Assembly (NCBI GenBank): GCA_012295225.1
Contig: WMKK01000003.1
Coordinates: 186,001-250,000, forward strand
Source: Ostreococcus mediterraneus
Taxonomy: Eukaryota > Chlorophyta > Mamiellophyceae > Mamiellales > Bathycoccaceae
Length of the DNA: 64,000 nucleotides
Direction of reading: 5' to 3'
The notes under the pieces were generated by a model. That model worked only from the letters and a program-made list of their open reading frames with translations. It was not told the DNA's origin and did no database searches. Positions 49,892 through 58,956 of this stretch are shown here, in pieces. The first letter of the stretch is position 1; every line of letters begins with the position of its first letter. The position numbers and the translations under genes were made by a program.

Positions 49892-50704
49892 TCAGACGCG
49901 ATACGATTTACGCATTGACATTGTCTGTGCGAGCGTCGACCGACAGTACGAGTCGATTACAGCTTCAGCGTTGTCGACGACAAAGTTGGCAAATGATACA
50001 AAGTTCTTGCTTAGCGGCAACAATTGCTCGAGTGCCGCCGTGACATCCGCAGCGTCGGCGAGTAATATCATCGGAGCCGTTTCCAAAATTTCACGCAATC
50101 GATCGTCATTCATCTCTATATCGAGCGCAGAGGCTAAAATCTTCGTCGTTTCGCCCGCGCGACGCAGCGCATCCTCGTCGGCGTCTAACAGCTCTGGCGC
50201 GCGCTCCACCACCTTGGCCATATCCAACGCCCCCTCTATCGGCAGCGCTAGTCGCACGCGAACGACAGCAGACGACAACGTCGCCGCGCTGCACAGCACC
50301 AAGCCCGCCTCGGGTCGTCGATGGCAAATCGCGTGCGCTCGCGCGCCGTCGAGTAACCGAAACGCGTTCTCGCACATCCGCGCAATCACTTCCACGTCCC
50401 GAAACACCTCCCCGATGCGATCTCGGCGATGTTTAGAGCCCAAGATAATAAGACGATGCGCTTTCACCTCCGTCGCGCCGTTTGATAGCCAAAGCGCTCG
50501 CGCACCGTCTTCCCAATCTTCGCTCGGAAAAGCACCTTGACGAATGCCGTCGCTTCCCCACTCCCCGTACGCCTTGACGTCGTCCTTCTTGTAGTCAACG
50601 TGGTCGTACGACGATGCCGAGCGTTTTGCGCTCTGCGCGCGAACGCGCACGCGCACGGTGGTCGGTGCCGCGCGCATCCATGAAAACTTGGATGCGTGCA
50701 TCAT
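49892..50704 (-). CDS. Hypothetical protein, probably organelle-targeted
   Basis: Single exon of 270 residues from the ATG at 50704; a further ATG at 50887 would overlap the divergent PX gene. The N-terminal ~30 residues are basic with Thr, Val, Arg and no acids, fitting an organelle presequence. The body is mostly alpha-helical with SSYDHVDYKKDDVKAYGEWG, a hydrophobic stretch (GLVLCSAATLSSAVVRVRLA) and repeated helices such as LREILETAPMILLADAADVT. The helices vaguely recall mTERF-type repeats, but evidence is too weak to assign it. No known domain. Only 18 bp separate its ATG from that of the PX gene. Confidence 0.6.
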   Translation of the reverse strand: MMHASKFSWMRAAPTTVRVRVRAQSAKRSASSYDHVDYKKDDVKAYGEWGSDGIRQGAFPSEDWEDGARALWLSNGATEVKAHRLIILGSKHRRDRIGEVFRDVEVIARMCENAFRLLDGARAHAICHRRPEAGLVLCSAATLSSAVVRVRLALPIEGALDMAKVVERAPELLDADEDALRRAGETTKILASALDIEMNDDRLREILETAPMILLADAADVTAALEQLLPLSKNFVSFANFVVDNAEAVIDSYCRSTLAQTMSMRKSYRV

Positions 50705-50722
50705 TGAGGTCGTCACACGTCG

Positions 50723-52171
50723 ATGCGCGCGCGCGAGTTCTGGCTGACGATTCCTCGCGCCACCGCGCGCGCGGACGCCGAACGCGGCGGAAACGCCACG
50801 TACGTTGCGTACGATGTGACGTGTGCGGTGCAGAGCAGTGTCGTCGACGGTGGTGTGGCGAATGGTGCCGACGCGAGTTGGGCGCATGACTCGAGTGCGT
50901 CGACGTCGTCGCCGCGGTGCGTCAGGGCGCGCACGGTGACAGCTGAACGCGTCACGCGACGTCGATTTCGTGAGTTTCTGGCGCTGTATGATGATTTAGT
51001 GGACGAGTGTGGGGGGAAACGCGAGGTGCCCGCGGCGCCCAAGCGGGATCTGTTTCGACGCGTTCGCGCTACCGATGTCGAACGCGTGGAAGAACGGCGA
51101 CGGGCGTTAGAGAGCTGGTTATGGGAAGTATTGGCGAGTGAAGCGTGTGCGAGGTCAGAGTCATTGGCGCGATTTGTGCGGTTGGGAGCGGCGGAGCGGG
51201 CGTTGAGACGCGCGGTGGAGGCGGAGACGGCCGCGCCGCGAGCGGATGCGACAAAGCGCAACGGTGCGGATTCGCCGCGAACCTCGTCGCCGAACACGGC
51301 GACGTCAGAAGCGGAAGAATTCAAATCGACTCGTATGCGCGCATGCGTGAGCGACGACGATGATTCGGTATCGACTGTGAAGCGATTGGAGCCGTGCGAG
51401 GAGACGCAGGTGGAATCGAGCACCGAAGCGAACGCCAACGGCGAGGACGTTTCTGTGATAGCGAGCGCACTGACGAATGCACGCGAGGAAATTGAGGCGC
51501 TGAAACGGGAGTTAGCCACGACGCAAGAGTGCTTGAATGACGCACGCGCGACGGCATCAGCAGCAGATGTGAAGGTGAAGACTTTGGAGTCGTCATCGCT
51601 GAAAGAAAAGAAAATTCTTAGCAAAGAGATTCGTTCGCTTCGAAAGCAACTCGAATCCGCACGCGTGGACGAGAACGAGCGAACGAATATCATCACCGCA
51701 GAAGAGCGCACGGCGAAACTGAATGAAGTGATGCACGAGGTGAGTGTGCTGAGAAGTCGCGTCCAAGAGTGTACGTACGAAAAGCTACTGTCAGAAGAGG
51801 CCAGTGGACCGCACGGTGTGGCTGCGGGTGATCCCAACGAGCTCCTAAGCGTCAGTGACAATCGGTTGGCATGCTTGCTCGCCGAGACGCACATCATGAT
51901 TTTAGGTGTTGAAGATGACGCGTCGCCCTCGTCTACGTCGCCTGAAAGCGCTGAAGCCGAAGCTGAGCTTCTTGTCGCCGAACGAAAGGTTCGTCAAACG
52001 TGTGCGGACTTGCTTTCCGATCTCATCAACACACGGAAGAGTATCAATTCATTACTTAGAAAAATTGCGAAGAAAGCCGAAGGGTCGCCCACTGCAGTGG
52101 GGGACAAAATTGGTCAACGCGTTGGAAACTTGATTGGAGATTTCGCAAACAAACTCGCAATTCCTCAATAA
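50723..52171 (+). CDS. PX domain and coiled-coil protein, sorting-nexin/EREX-like
   Basis: Single exon of 482 residues. The N-terminal ~150 residues form a PX domain: VTRRRFREFLALYDDLVDEC, the basic PKRDLFRRVR segment and RRALESWLWEVLASEACARS, which bind phosphatidylinositol 3-phosphate in endosomal proteins. A Ser/Thr-rich linker precedes a coiled coil (ALTNAREEIEALKRELATTQ to about residue 350) and a C-terminal helical region (LADLINTRKSINSLLRKI-type). Plant EREX proteins, with PX plus coiled coil, recruit RAB5; a similar endosomal role is inferred. No BAR domain was seen. The canonical PX Arg is in the RRRFREF motif. The first ATG at 50723 is used. Confidence 0.78.
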   Translation: MRAREFWLTIPRATARADAERGGNATYVAYDVTCAVQSSVVDGGVANGADASWAHDSSASTSSPRCVRARTVTAERVTRRRFREFLALYDDLVDECGGKREVPAAPKRDLFRRVRATDVERVEERRRALESWLWEVLASEACARSESLARFVRLGAAERALRRAVEAETAAPRADATKRNGADSPRTSSPNTATSEAEEFKSTRMRACVSDDDDSVSTVKRLEPCEETQVESSTEANANGEDVSVIASALTNAREEIEALKRELATTQECLNDARATASAADVKVKTLESSSLKEKKILSKEIRSLRKQLESARVDENERTNIITAEERTAKLNEVMHEVSVLRSRVQECTYEKLLSEEASGPHGVAAGDPNELLSVSDNRLACLLAETHIMILGVEDDASPSSTSPESAEAEAELLVAERKVRQTCADLLSDLINTRKSINSLLRKIAKKAEGSPTAVGDKIGQRVGNLIGDFANKLAIPQ

Positions 52172-52266
52172 AATAGACATTGTTTCATGTTCAATCATCT
52201 ACTATAGCTGTATTCTAAACGCTAAATACACGCGGCGTTGTGTAATCCATATTATTCACCGTCCTA

Positions 52267-53970
52267 TTACTCCAGACCCCCTTGCTCCATTTTGCTTCCT
52301 CCGTTTCTTCCATGTTCAAAGACGAATTTCTTAAAGCGCAAAATGAGCTTGCCCGAGCCTTCTCCCTTAATTCCATTCGAAAAGTACACCTTGTACTTTC
52401 CACTTTTACCGAACCCGCCTTCAATGACTCCGCAATCGTTGTTGGACGTCCAGACTTTCATACCGATGAAAGCCGTGAGATCAGATTCCTTTTTAAACAT
52501 CCCTTTCCCGATGACGCTGCGCTCGTCTTGCACGCGTTCAATGGACCCTTCTCGAGACTTCATTTTAAACACACGAAGGTTACGAATGAAATCCGGTTCG
52601 TGCTCGGTATTGACATGACGAAGCATACGACCGTGGAACGCCAATCGACATGTGTTTTGATGGATATCTGTGTCGAAGCGAGACGCGATGAAGAGTTCAT
52701 CCGTCGGCACCGTAATCGGTTGGTCAAACTCCAACAAGGCATACTTGGCGAACGACGCTGGATCGCTGTCGTCTACGGCTCCTGCTTCTTCAGCCATTTG
52801 TTTTGCTTCCGCTTCAGTGAGTAGTTCCTCGCAAAACTTGTATTCCTTCTTCGCGTCAAACGCCCCGTCAAGTGACATGTCTTGTAACCCATCCACGAGG
52901 GCGTTTTCACCGCTCTTAGGCACGTCACCAAAAAATTGCACGCTTGCCATGACGGTGCTGTGACCGATGGTGACGTGAAATTTTGAGCCTCCTCGCACGG
53001 CGCTCTTGAAGAAACGAATCTTTCTCGCGCTCACGACAGCGGCGTGGAATGTTGGCACCGTTCCTGGAGCGCACACCAAGCCGCGTTCGAGCACCTTCGC
53101 GTCGAGACCCGCGACGCAAATCCCCAACCGATCACCCCGTGCGCACGAATCCACAGGCTTCTTAAACATTTGCATCGACTTGATCTTCTTCTCAACCTTT
53201 AAATGTGGAATCTCGATGGAATCGCCGACGCGCGCTTCGCCGCGAAGCGTCGTCCCCGTGAGCACCGTGCCCACGCCCTTCACCGGAAAACAATGATCGA
53301 CGGCAAACAAAAACGATCCAGCGCTTTCTCGTTTAGCGCTCACCTCGGGAATTAACGCCAAAAGCGTCGATTTCAGCGCATCCATACCAATTGGAGGCTC
53401 GTCATCGGCATCTAAAGCTTGCGAATCCGCCCCGCCAGGACGCGCGCTCACCGGCAACATCGCGCACCCCTTGAACTTTGTCTTGTTGAACGTATTCGCC
53501 AACTTCGCCGAGATCGTGCGAATTTTCTCATCCCGCACCGACTCTTCAAACACATCGACCTTGTTCAGCGCCACCACCAAGCGATCGCTCGTGATCTCGC
53601 CCACGACTAAACACTCCGCCGTCTGCGTCTGCACGCCCTTCTTTGCGTCCACGACGAGAATCATCAAATCAATAATGCTCGCCCCACCGAGCACGGTTTT
53701 AATCAAGCTCGCGTGTCCTGGACAATCCACCAACGTAAACTGCACCCCTGAGTACTTCGCCTTGACGCTCGCGTCGACATCCGGTGGGAAATCTGCCGTG
53801 AATGAAGAAAAGCCCAAGTCCAAAGTGATGCCACGCGCGGCGCTCTGCGGGTGCTTATCCAAGCTCGCCGTGCTAAATACGCTCGACAGCGCTCTCGCCA
53901 GGGATGTTTTACCGCTATCGATGTGCCCTAAAATCCCAACGTTAATGTTCAGCATCGGAAGCGCCGACAT
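52267..53970 (-). CDS. EEFSEC: Selenocysteine-specific elongation factor eEFSec
   Basis: Single exon of 567 residues. This GTPase delivers Sec-tRNA to UGA codons. GTP motifs are intact: GHIDSGKTSLARAL (G1), GITLDLGFSSF (G2 region), VDCPGHASL (G3), LNKVDVFE (G4) and MLPVSARPGG (G5). Domain 2 (FLFAVDHCFPVKGVGTVLTG) and domain 3 follow, then the C-terminal extension with a KOW-like segment (IGMKVWTSNNDCGVIEGGFG) and a basic end. It matches eEFSec rather than eEF1A by its short switch loop and C-terminus. The ATG at 53970 is chosen over one at 54024 because the latter runs across the start of the divergent GNAT gene. Presence implies UGA recoding in this organism. Confidence 0.93.
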   Translation of the reverse strand: MSALPMLNINVGILGHIDSGKTSLARALSSVFSTASLDKHPQSAARGITLDLGFSSFTADFPPDVDASVKAKYSGVQFTLVDCPGHASLIKTVLGGASIIDLMILVVDAKKGVQTQTAECLVVGEITSDRLVVALNKVDVFEESVRDEKIRTISAKLANTFNKTKFKGCAMLPVSARPGGADSQALDADDEPPIGMDALKSTLLALIPEVSAKRESAGSFLFAVDHCFPVKGVGTVLTGTTLRGEARVGDSIEIPHLKVEKKIKSMQMFKKPVDSCARGDRLGICVAGLDAKVLERGLVCAPGTVPTFHAAVVSARKIRFFKSAVRGGSKFHVTIGHSTVMASVQFFGDVPKSGENALVDGLQDMSLDGAFDAKKEYKFCEELLTEAEAKQMAEEAGAVDDSDPASFAKYALLEFDQPITVPTDELFIASRFDTDIHQNTCRLAFHGRMLRHVNTEHEPDFIRNLRVFKMKSREGSIERVQDERSVIGKGMFKKESDLTAFIGMKVWTSNNDCGVIEGGFGKSGKYKVYFSNGIKGEGSGKLILRFKKFVFEHGRNGGSKMEQGGLE

Positions 53971-54002
53971 GATTAACTGATTAATCCGCCACACTCTGGC
54001 GC

Positions 54003-54521
54003 ATGCCCACGCTCGTGTGCGCATCCAAATGCACGACGACGACGCTTGACGCCGTCTGTGAGCTCATCACGCACGTTCACCCATCGCGCGCGTCCATCGC
54101 GCGCGGCTTTCGCAACTCGACGCGCGCCGACGCGGGCCACGCGCGTTTGGTGCTCTTGGATGATGCCGACGACGGCGTGCTCGGCTGCGTCGAGCTCAGG
54201 ACGAGTTGCGCCGTGCGTGGATGCGAGAACATGCGCAACGCGTTGATGGAAACGGTCATCGTATGTCCTTTACATCGCAGGCGAGGGATCGGGACGATAT
54301 TGGTGCGCGCGGCGACGGCTTGGGCGTTTAACGCGGGCTTTGACGTGGTCACGGCGTATTGCGACGCCGCGTTGGTTGGCTTTTATACGCTCGACGCGTG
54401 CGGATTCGAGTACGAAGCGCCGATTGGGAAGGGTGGTGATGGAGATTTAGAGTCGTGCGTGCGCGCGTTCGCGACGGCGGATGCGCGCGCGCGATATGTA
54501 GACGCGAGGAGGATGTTTTAG
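54003..54521 (+). CDS. GNAT-family N-acetyltransferase
   Basis: Single exon of 172 residues. The acetyl-CoA loop is clear in CPLHRRRGIGTILVRAATAW (R/Q-x-x-G-x-G/A type), with beta-4 METVIVCP before it and DVVTAYCDAALVGFYTLDACGFEY as the C-terminal substrate region. N-terminal strands read HARLVLLDDADDGVLGCVEL. The arrangement resembles NAA80/NAT6-type and other small protein or amine acetyltransferases, but substrate cannot be assigned. No targeting peptide. It lies head-to-head with eEFSec, with 32 bp between start codons, and tail-to-tail with the DUF89-FBPase gene. Confidence 0.85.
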   Translation: MPTLVCASKCTTTTLDAVCELITHVHPSRASIARGFRNSTRADAGHARLVLLDDADDGVLGCVELRTSCAVRGCENMRNALMETVIVCPLHRRRGIGTILVRAATAWAFNAGFDVVTAYCDAALVGFYTLDACGFEYEAPIGKGGDGDLESCVRAFATADARARYVDARRMF

Positions 54522-54530
54522 TGCTATAGG

Positions 54531-54538
54531 TACCGGTA
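54531..54538. other. TACCGGTA palindrome in a tail-to-tail spacer
   Basis: Fills almost the whole 18-bp gap between the stops of the GNAT (+) and the DUF89-FBPase (-), in the context GGTACCGGTAGTTACAC. The stop codon of the - strand gene is 1 bp away. Confidence 0.5.
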
Positions 54539-54539
54539 G

Positions 54540-57014
54540 TTACACACTGTACGATTTACTCGCGTCCTGTTGCACGTCTCCGCATCGAACGAGTTCGGTG
54601 ATGTCATCGACAGAACCTAAGAATAAGGGAGAGCGTTGATGCATCTCGCGTGGTTTGATATCGAGCGCGTTGACGACGCCATCCGTGGCTACCGCGCCTG
54701 CGGCTCGAGCGACGAACGCGAGCGGCGCCGCTTCAAACGCCACGCGCAAGTGCGGGCGCGGATTTCCGCACCAACCGCCGTAGATGAGCGTTCGATGGAA
54801 ATCCCCGACGAGGCTACAAATATATCGCGCCGAATACTGCTTACCGCTTTCGCCTTGTCCGTTACGCACGCGCGTGATATACGTTTGTAAACCCTTTGGC
54901 CAATCGTCAAAGCGCGCGTCGTTGAGCGAGTACACCTGACCGCGCTTTGGGCATTCCATGTTCGCGTTCGCGACGACAAACTCACCGTCAAGCAACGTGT
55001 ATTCAACTGCGGCGCCGTCATCGCCACAGGCTAGTACAAGAGTCGTGGCACCGCTGTAATGCGCGTATCCAGCGGCGATTTGCTCGGATCCGGCGCGCGT
55101 GCAATTGTCCAGCGCCGACGCGCCGTCGTCGACGCGATAGACGCCAAAGATGCTCCCAACGGGCACGTTGCAGTCAATATTTCGTGACCCATCGAGCGGG
55201 TCGATGCACACGACAAATTCGCCCGATTCATTCAATACGCGCGGTGCGTCTTCTTCTTCGCTGCTGTAATACCGCACCGCACCGCACGTCGCGAGATGTC
55301 GCTTGAAAATGGCGTTGGCGACGACGTCCAGCTTTTGCTGCGTGTCGCCAGATGCGTTCTTGTCTCCGCTCGAAGCTGCGCCGAGAAGCGCCGTACGGCG
55401 CAAAGGCGCGGTTTTCAACGCATGTGCGAGGTCTTTGCTCGCATTGGCTAATGCGGCGAGCGTTTTCGACAACGCGAGTCGTTCGTGAGGCGTGTAATCA
55501 TCGCGACCGGCGAACGCGGACACGCCGTAAATTTGCGACGCCACGGCGTGCTGTCGCGCGGGAGCTTCGCAGAATTGCACGACGCCGTACTTTCCAGTCA
55601 CCATCCAATCTGCGTCAACAGAGGCTATGGCCTGCTTGTCCTGGGGAATACCGCACCCGAGCTCGGCTTTCAGCGTGCGCAATGCGAGAATCGGCGCTGG
55701 AAAATAGCACGCGACGTCTTCAAACGGCGAGTCGAGCGGCCAAAGACAATCGTTCAATAATCGCCGGTAGTTGGCATCGCCTTTGATGACGACCAAATCG
55801 GACGATTTTAATTCGTCATGAGCGTCGCGTGGGAGCGCCCAGAATGGTTGCGGCTGACACCACGCGAAATCGGGAGCGATAATCCATGCGCCAGAGCTCA
55901 AGTGCGAAGCCCAGCGTCGACCCATGACGGCGGTATCCGCGTCTTCACTCGCCATCATGGCGTTGATGGTGTCTCTTACGTCTTTGTCCATGGCGTCGGA
56001 TACGAAAACGGGATGCGCTTTGACGCGTAGTACCACACGTTTCGCCGCGCCACTCGACGCGAGAGCATCCGCGAGTGCTAAATCACACGTGAGCTCGAAA
56101 CCCGCGTTGTCGACGACGATGGATATGTCTCGCATGCTTCGCTCGGCGAGCTTCGCGGCAACAGATGCACTGTCATCCCACAACAGCGACTTCTCACCCG
56201 CGTTTAATGCTTCTATGAATGCTTCGCTGGCTCTGTTTGCCCCGTCACCCTTAGCACCAGACTCGGGCCAGATGCTCAGGTCCATTCTGTTACCCCAAAG
56301 CGCCACCATGACGAAGAGCCGAAGTTCCTCAGCCAGCGATGCATCATCCGACTTCGATCGCTTGGCGAATGCGTTCGCCTTGCTCGCGAGCGAAGCTGCC
56401 GCAGACGCGCCAGCGCGAAGTCCATTCATCTTATCCGCCGCAAAAGGGTCATAATTGAACAGAGGCGACGACGGATCAAAATAACCGATAGCGACGAGGA
56501 TCCTTCTGTAAAAATAAAACTCAATCAGTAGCCACGGTGCGTCTAGCCAGGTGGTGCCAACCCAAGGCTCGAGTAAGTCGCGCCACGTTGCAATATCTGG
56601 CCCGCCGTCGTCGTCGATGTGCGCAATGACGCTCGTTGAAGCGGTTGAAAGTTCTCGCTCAAGCGCGCGTAGTCTACGTTCAGCTTCACCGCCAACCTTG
56701 AGAACGTCCGCATTGTCACGAAACACGCGCCCTAAGATGTCCTCGCGCAAGCGACGGTTGACCGTGTCGTACGCCCAGGTTCCCTCCACGTTACTCGTGA
56801 TCACGGGCGGGGTTGAACCGTCCCACGTGCGAGGACCTGCGACCGCACCGTGGCTCATCTCTTGTCGCGCGCGTCGCGGTGTCCTTGTGGTAGTCCGGAT
56901 ACTAGCTCTGAACCAATCAGTAGCACTACGCGTTGTAGAGGACGACGACTGAGTCGCCCTCGACGCGCTCTCGGGCGCACACGCGGCACGCATCGAAGTG
57001 GGGTTGGTGGGCAT
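54540..57014 (-). CDS. DUF89 phosphatase fused to fructose-1,6-bisphosphatase
   Basis: Single exon of 824 residues. Residues ~60-480 form a DUF89/ARMT1-type metal-dependent phosphatase: TWLDAPWLLIEFYFYRRI, FNYDPFAADK, IVVDNAGFELTCDLALADAL (metal-binding Asp and Asn near residue 300), and LVVIKGDANYRRLLND (near residue 410). Residues ~510-820 form a class I FBPase: TQQKLDVVANAIFKRHL, YYSSEEEDAP, CIDPLDGSRNID (metal-site Asp residues near 600), ICSLVGDFHRTLIYGG (near 740) and LDIKPREMHQRSPLFLGS. FBPase makes fructose 6-phosphate; DUF89 proteins remove damaged or excess sugar phosphates. A short insert of the family after YGG is trimmed. The first 50 residues are Ser/Thr/Arg-rich, possibly targeting; the Met at 56864 is an alternative start. 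No intron or stop separates the halves. Confidence 0.88.
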   Translation of the reverse strand: MPTNPTSMRAACAPESASRATQSSSSTTRSATDWFRASIRTTTRTPRRARQEMSHGAVAGPRTWDGSTPPVITSNVEGTWAYDTVNRRLREDILGRVFRDNADVLKVGGEAERRLRALERELSTASTSVIAHIDDDGGPDIATWRDLLEPWVGTTWLDAPWLLIEFYFYRRILVAIGYFDPSSPLFNYDPFAADKMNGLRAGASAAASLASKANAFAKRSKSDDASLAEELRLFVMVALWGNRMDLSIWPESGAKGDGANRASEAFIEALNAGEKSLLWDDSASVAAKLAERSMRDISIVVDNAGFELTCDLALADALASSGAAKRVVLRVKAHPVFVSDAMDKDVRDTINAMMASEDADTAVMGRRWASHLSSGAWIIAPDFAWCQPQPFWALPRDAHDELKSSDLVVIKGDANYRRLLNDCLWPLDSPFEDVACYFPAPILALRTLKAELGCGIPQDKQAIASVDADWMVTGKYGVVQFCEAPARQHAVASQIYGVSAFAGRDDYTPHERLALSKTLAALANASKDLAHALKTAPLRRTALLGAASSGDKNASGDTQQKLDVVANAIFKRHLATCGAVRYYSSEEEDAPRVLNESGEFVVCIDPLDGSRNIDCNVPVGSIFGVYRVDDGASALDNCTRAGSEQIAAGYAHYSGATTLVLACGDDGAAVEYTLLDGEFVVANANMECPKRGQVYSLNDARFDDWPKGLQTYITRVRNGQGESGKQYSARYICSLVGDFHRTLIYGGWCGNPRPHLRVAFEAAPLAFVARAAGAVATDGVVNALDIKPREMHQRSPLFLGSVDDITELVRCGDVQQDASKSYSV

Positions 57015-57039
57015 AGTCAGCGAGCGGATAAAGTGCCCG

Positions 57040-58857
57040 TCAGATGTCTCTCGCGGCGCTCAAATCACGAAGAAAGTCTTTCAAAACGGCTTCGCGCTCA
57101 TCGAGCAAATCGTCCTGGTCATAGAGCGTTCGATGTGTTAATTTTTCAATCATTTTCTCCACAAGATGCGGATATCGTGACAATGTGTCTCGAAACTTTT
57201 CATCGCTCGTCACTTTCCAAATTTCGCACACCGTGAGAGTGCTCACTTTGCACGGTGTTCGCTGCGTTTGCGGTGTCAGGGCGTCGATGCCGTAGTAGCT
57301 CAAGTACTCATTTCCGGGCGTGAGCACCGCCGCTACTTTCGGACGCAAACCGACGAATGAAACGACAATTGCACCTTCAGTGACAATGAAAAAACCCATA
57401 TCTTGACGCAGAACGACGCCAGGCTCGATGCACTCAATTTCAAATAGCGCAGCCAGACGTCGGCTCAAGGATTCAGGCATATCTCCCCATATCCTCTGTA
57501 GACTCGGACGGAGCATGTGGTGGGCGATGTCGTTTTGCAAGTCGCTAGGTAAGATGCTCAACAAAGACTCATTTTCCTTGAAGAACATTCGTCTTGGATA
57601 CACCTCAGAGCAATATGAAAGGATGTGACGTCGCAATTTAATCGGCGCGTGTTGTCGATCCAAAAATGCATGTACACGAGTGACAAACTGCCTGTAATGG
57701 CGCTGCCTGGCCGTGCGAATGGAGTACAGCTGAATTGCTGACGCGATGGCACCGACGAGGTAGGCGAATGCCAACGCGCCGACGAGCATCGAAAACGTAA
57801 CGACAACGCGTTCCGCCGAATTCACTGCGCCGATGTCACCAAAACCAACCGTTGTGATAGTCGCCGTGGCAAAATAAAGCGCCGTCACGTAGATTTGTGC
57901 ATCTGATGCATCGAAAGGCAAGTCATCAACGAGCGACAGCCAAGAGTTGGCTCGGTCTTCACTCAACGCGACGTAGATGAACATGCATGCGCAAACGTGA
58001 ATCAAAACCACGAATGAAGAAAGAATCTGCACCACAAATATAACCATGGGCGTAACCGTGAACATTTTCATGAACAATATTTCCATGCCCGTTACATGTT
58101 GCGCGGAAAGCAAGCGGAAAATTCGCAACATGCGCAGCAATCGCGTAAGACGCGCAACTTTATGGCTCTCTCCGATGCACGAAGCAACAATCTGAACCAA
58201 TAATGGCACATTCGCCAGTGCGTCGCTTAAAAAGTAACTCTGCCAGTATATTTGTGCAATTAAGCGTGGATTCGTTATCAATGTGCGCCGCCCAGTGGCC
58301 CTGCAGACAATCGGTTTAGCTTCAAACAGTTGTATCACAGTATCGGCGAAAAACACCAAGCCCGCGAAAAATTCAAGCATGGCCGACGTCGACAGATGGC
58401 TACCGCCGCCGTGACGAGTCAAACGCATCTTGTAATCAAAACCAACGACAAATGGTTGAATCAAACCACAGAAGATCAGTGTAAAAACAGTCATACATGC
58501 ACCCCAATACAGCGAAAACCGCGAACTCGGAGTCAGAATGAACCATTTCTTTCTCGCAAAACCATCGTCGCTGCGTAAAAGCTCGTAAAACGTCGCGGAA
58601 TCTACAAGCACACCGTGCTTAAAAGACTCTCGGACGAGCGTTGATTCTAAATCGCCCTCATCGTTCTCGTCGTCGTACACGTCGTCGATTAGATCCGCAC
58701 AGTCGTATTCACCAATGTGTTCCAACTGACTCCGAGTTGAACAGCGCGTGGCTAATCGAATCGCTTCGTTCACGGCGCTTCCGCCCCATGGCGGGCGATC
58801 AGTGGGCGATGTGAATGCTTCTTCCATCGACCCACGCGATTGCATGCTTCGTCGCAT
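57040..58857 (-). CDS. Voltage-gated K+ channel with cyclic-nucleotide-binding domain
   Basis: Single exon of 605 residues. Six membrane segments: S1 near residue 140 (FSLYWGACMTVFTLIFCGLI), S2/S3, an arginine-bearing S4 (VARLTRLLRMLRIFRLL), S5 and S6. The selectivity filter reads ATITTVGFGDIG, with GFG rather than GYG, closer to EAG/KCNH channels than to plant Shaker channels. A C-linker and a cyclic-nucleotide-binding-type beta-roll follow (LRQDMGFFIVTEGAIVVSFV to about 560). Key cAMP-contacting residues of the roll are not conserved, so nucleotide gating is uncertain. No ankyrin repeats. It lies 25 bp upstream of the DUF89-FBPase ATG on the same strand. Confidence 0.9.
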   Translation of the reverse strand: MRRSMQSRGSMEEAFTSPTDRPPWGGSAVNEAIRLATRCSTRSQLEHIGEYDCADLIDDVYDDENDEGDLESTLVRESFKHGVLVDSATFYELLRSDDGFARKKWFILTPSSRFSLYWGACMTVFTLIFCGLIQPFVVGFDYKMRLTRHGGGSHLSTSAMLEFFAGLVFFADTVIQLFEAKPIVCRATGRRTLITNPRLIAQIYWQSYFLSDALANVPLLVQIVASCIGESHKVARLTRLLRMLRIFRLLSAQHVTGMEILFMKMFTVTPMVIFVVQILSSFVVLIHVCACMFIYVALSEDRANSWLSLVDDLPFDASDAQIYVTALYFATATITTVGFGDIGAVNSAERVVVTFSMLVGALAFAYLVGAIASAIQLYSIRTARQRHYRQFVTRVHAFLDRQHAPIKLRRHILSYCSEVYPRRMFFKENESLLSILPSDLQNDIAHHMLRPSLQRIWGDMPESLSRRLAALFEIECIEPGVVLRQDMGFFIVTEGAIVVSFVGLRPKVAAVLTPGNEYLSYYGIDALTPQTQRTPCKVSTLTVCEIWKVTSDEKFRDTLSRYPHLVEKMIEKLTHRTLYDQDDLLDEREAVLKDFLRDLSAARDI

Positions 58858-58956
58858 GGTGTACTGTGCGCGTACGCGTGTGAATGTGAAGCATCCATGC
58901 GTTCACGCCGCGCTCGAATAAAACTATCGACATGTTGAAAATTACATGATGTCCTT

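Noticed and set aside
54003-54024. Upstream start of eEFSec at 54024
   Set aside because: Would add 18 residues across the start of the divergent GNAT; the family normally begins shortly before NINVGILGHIDSGK, fitting 53970.
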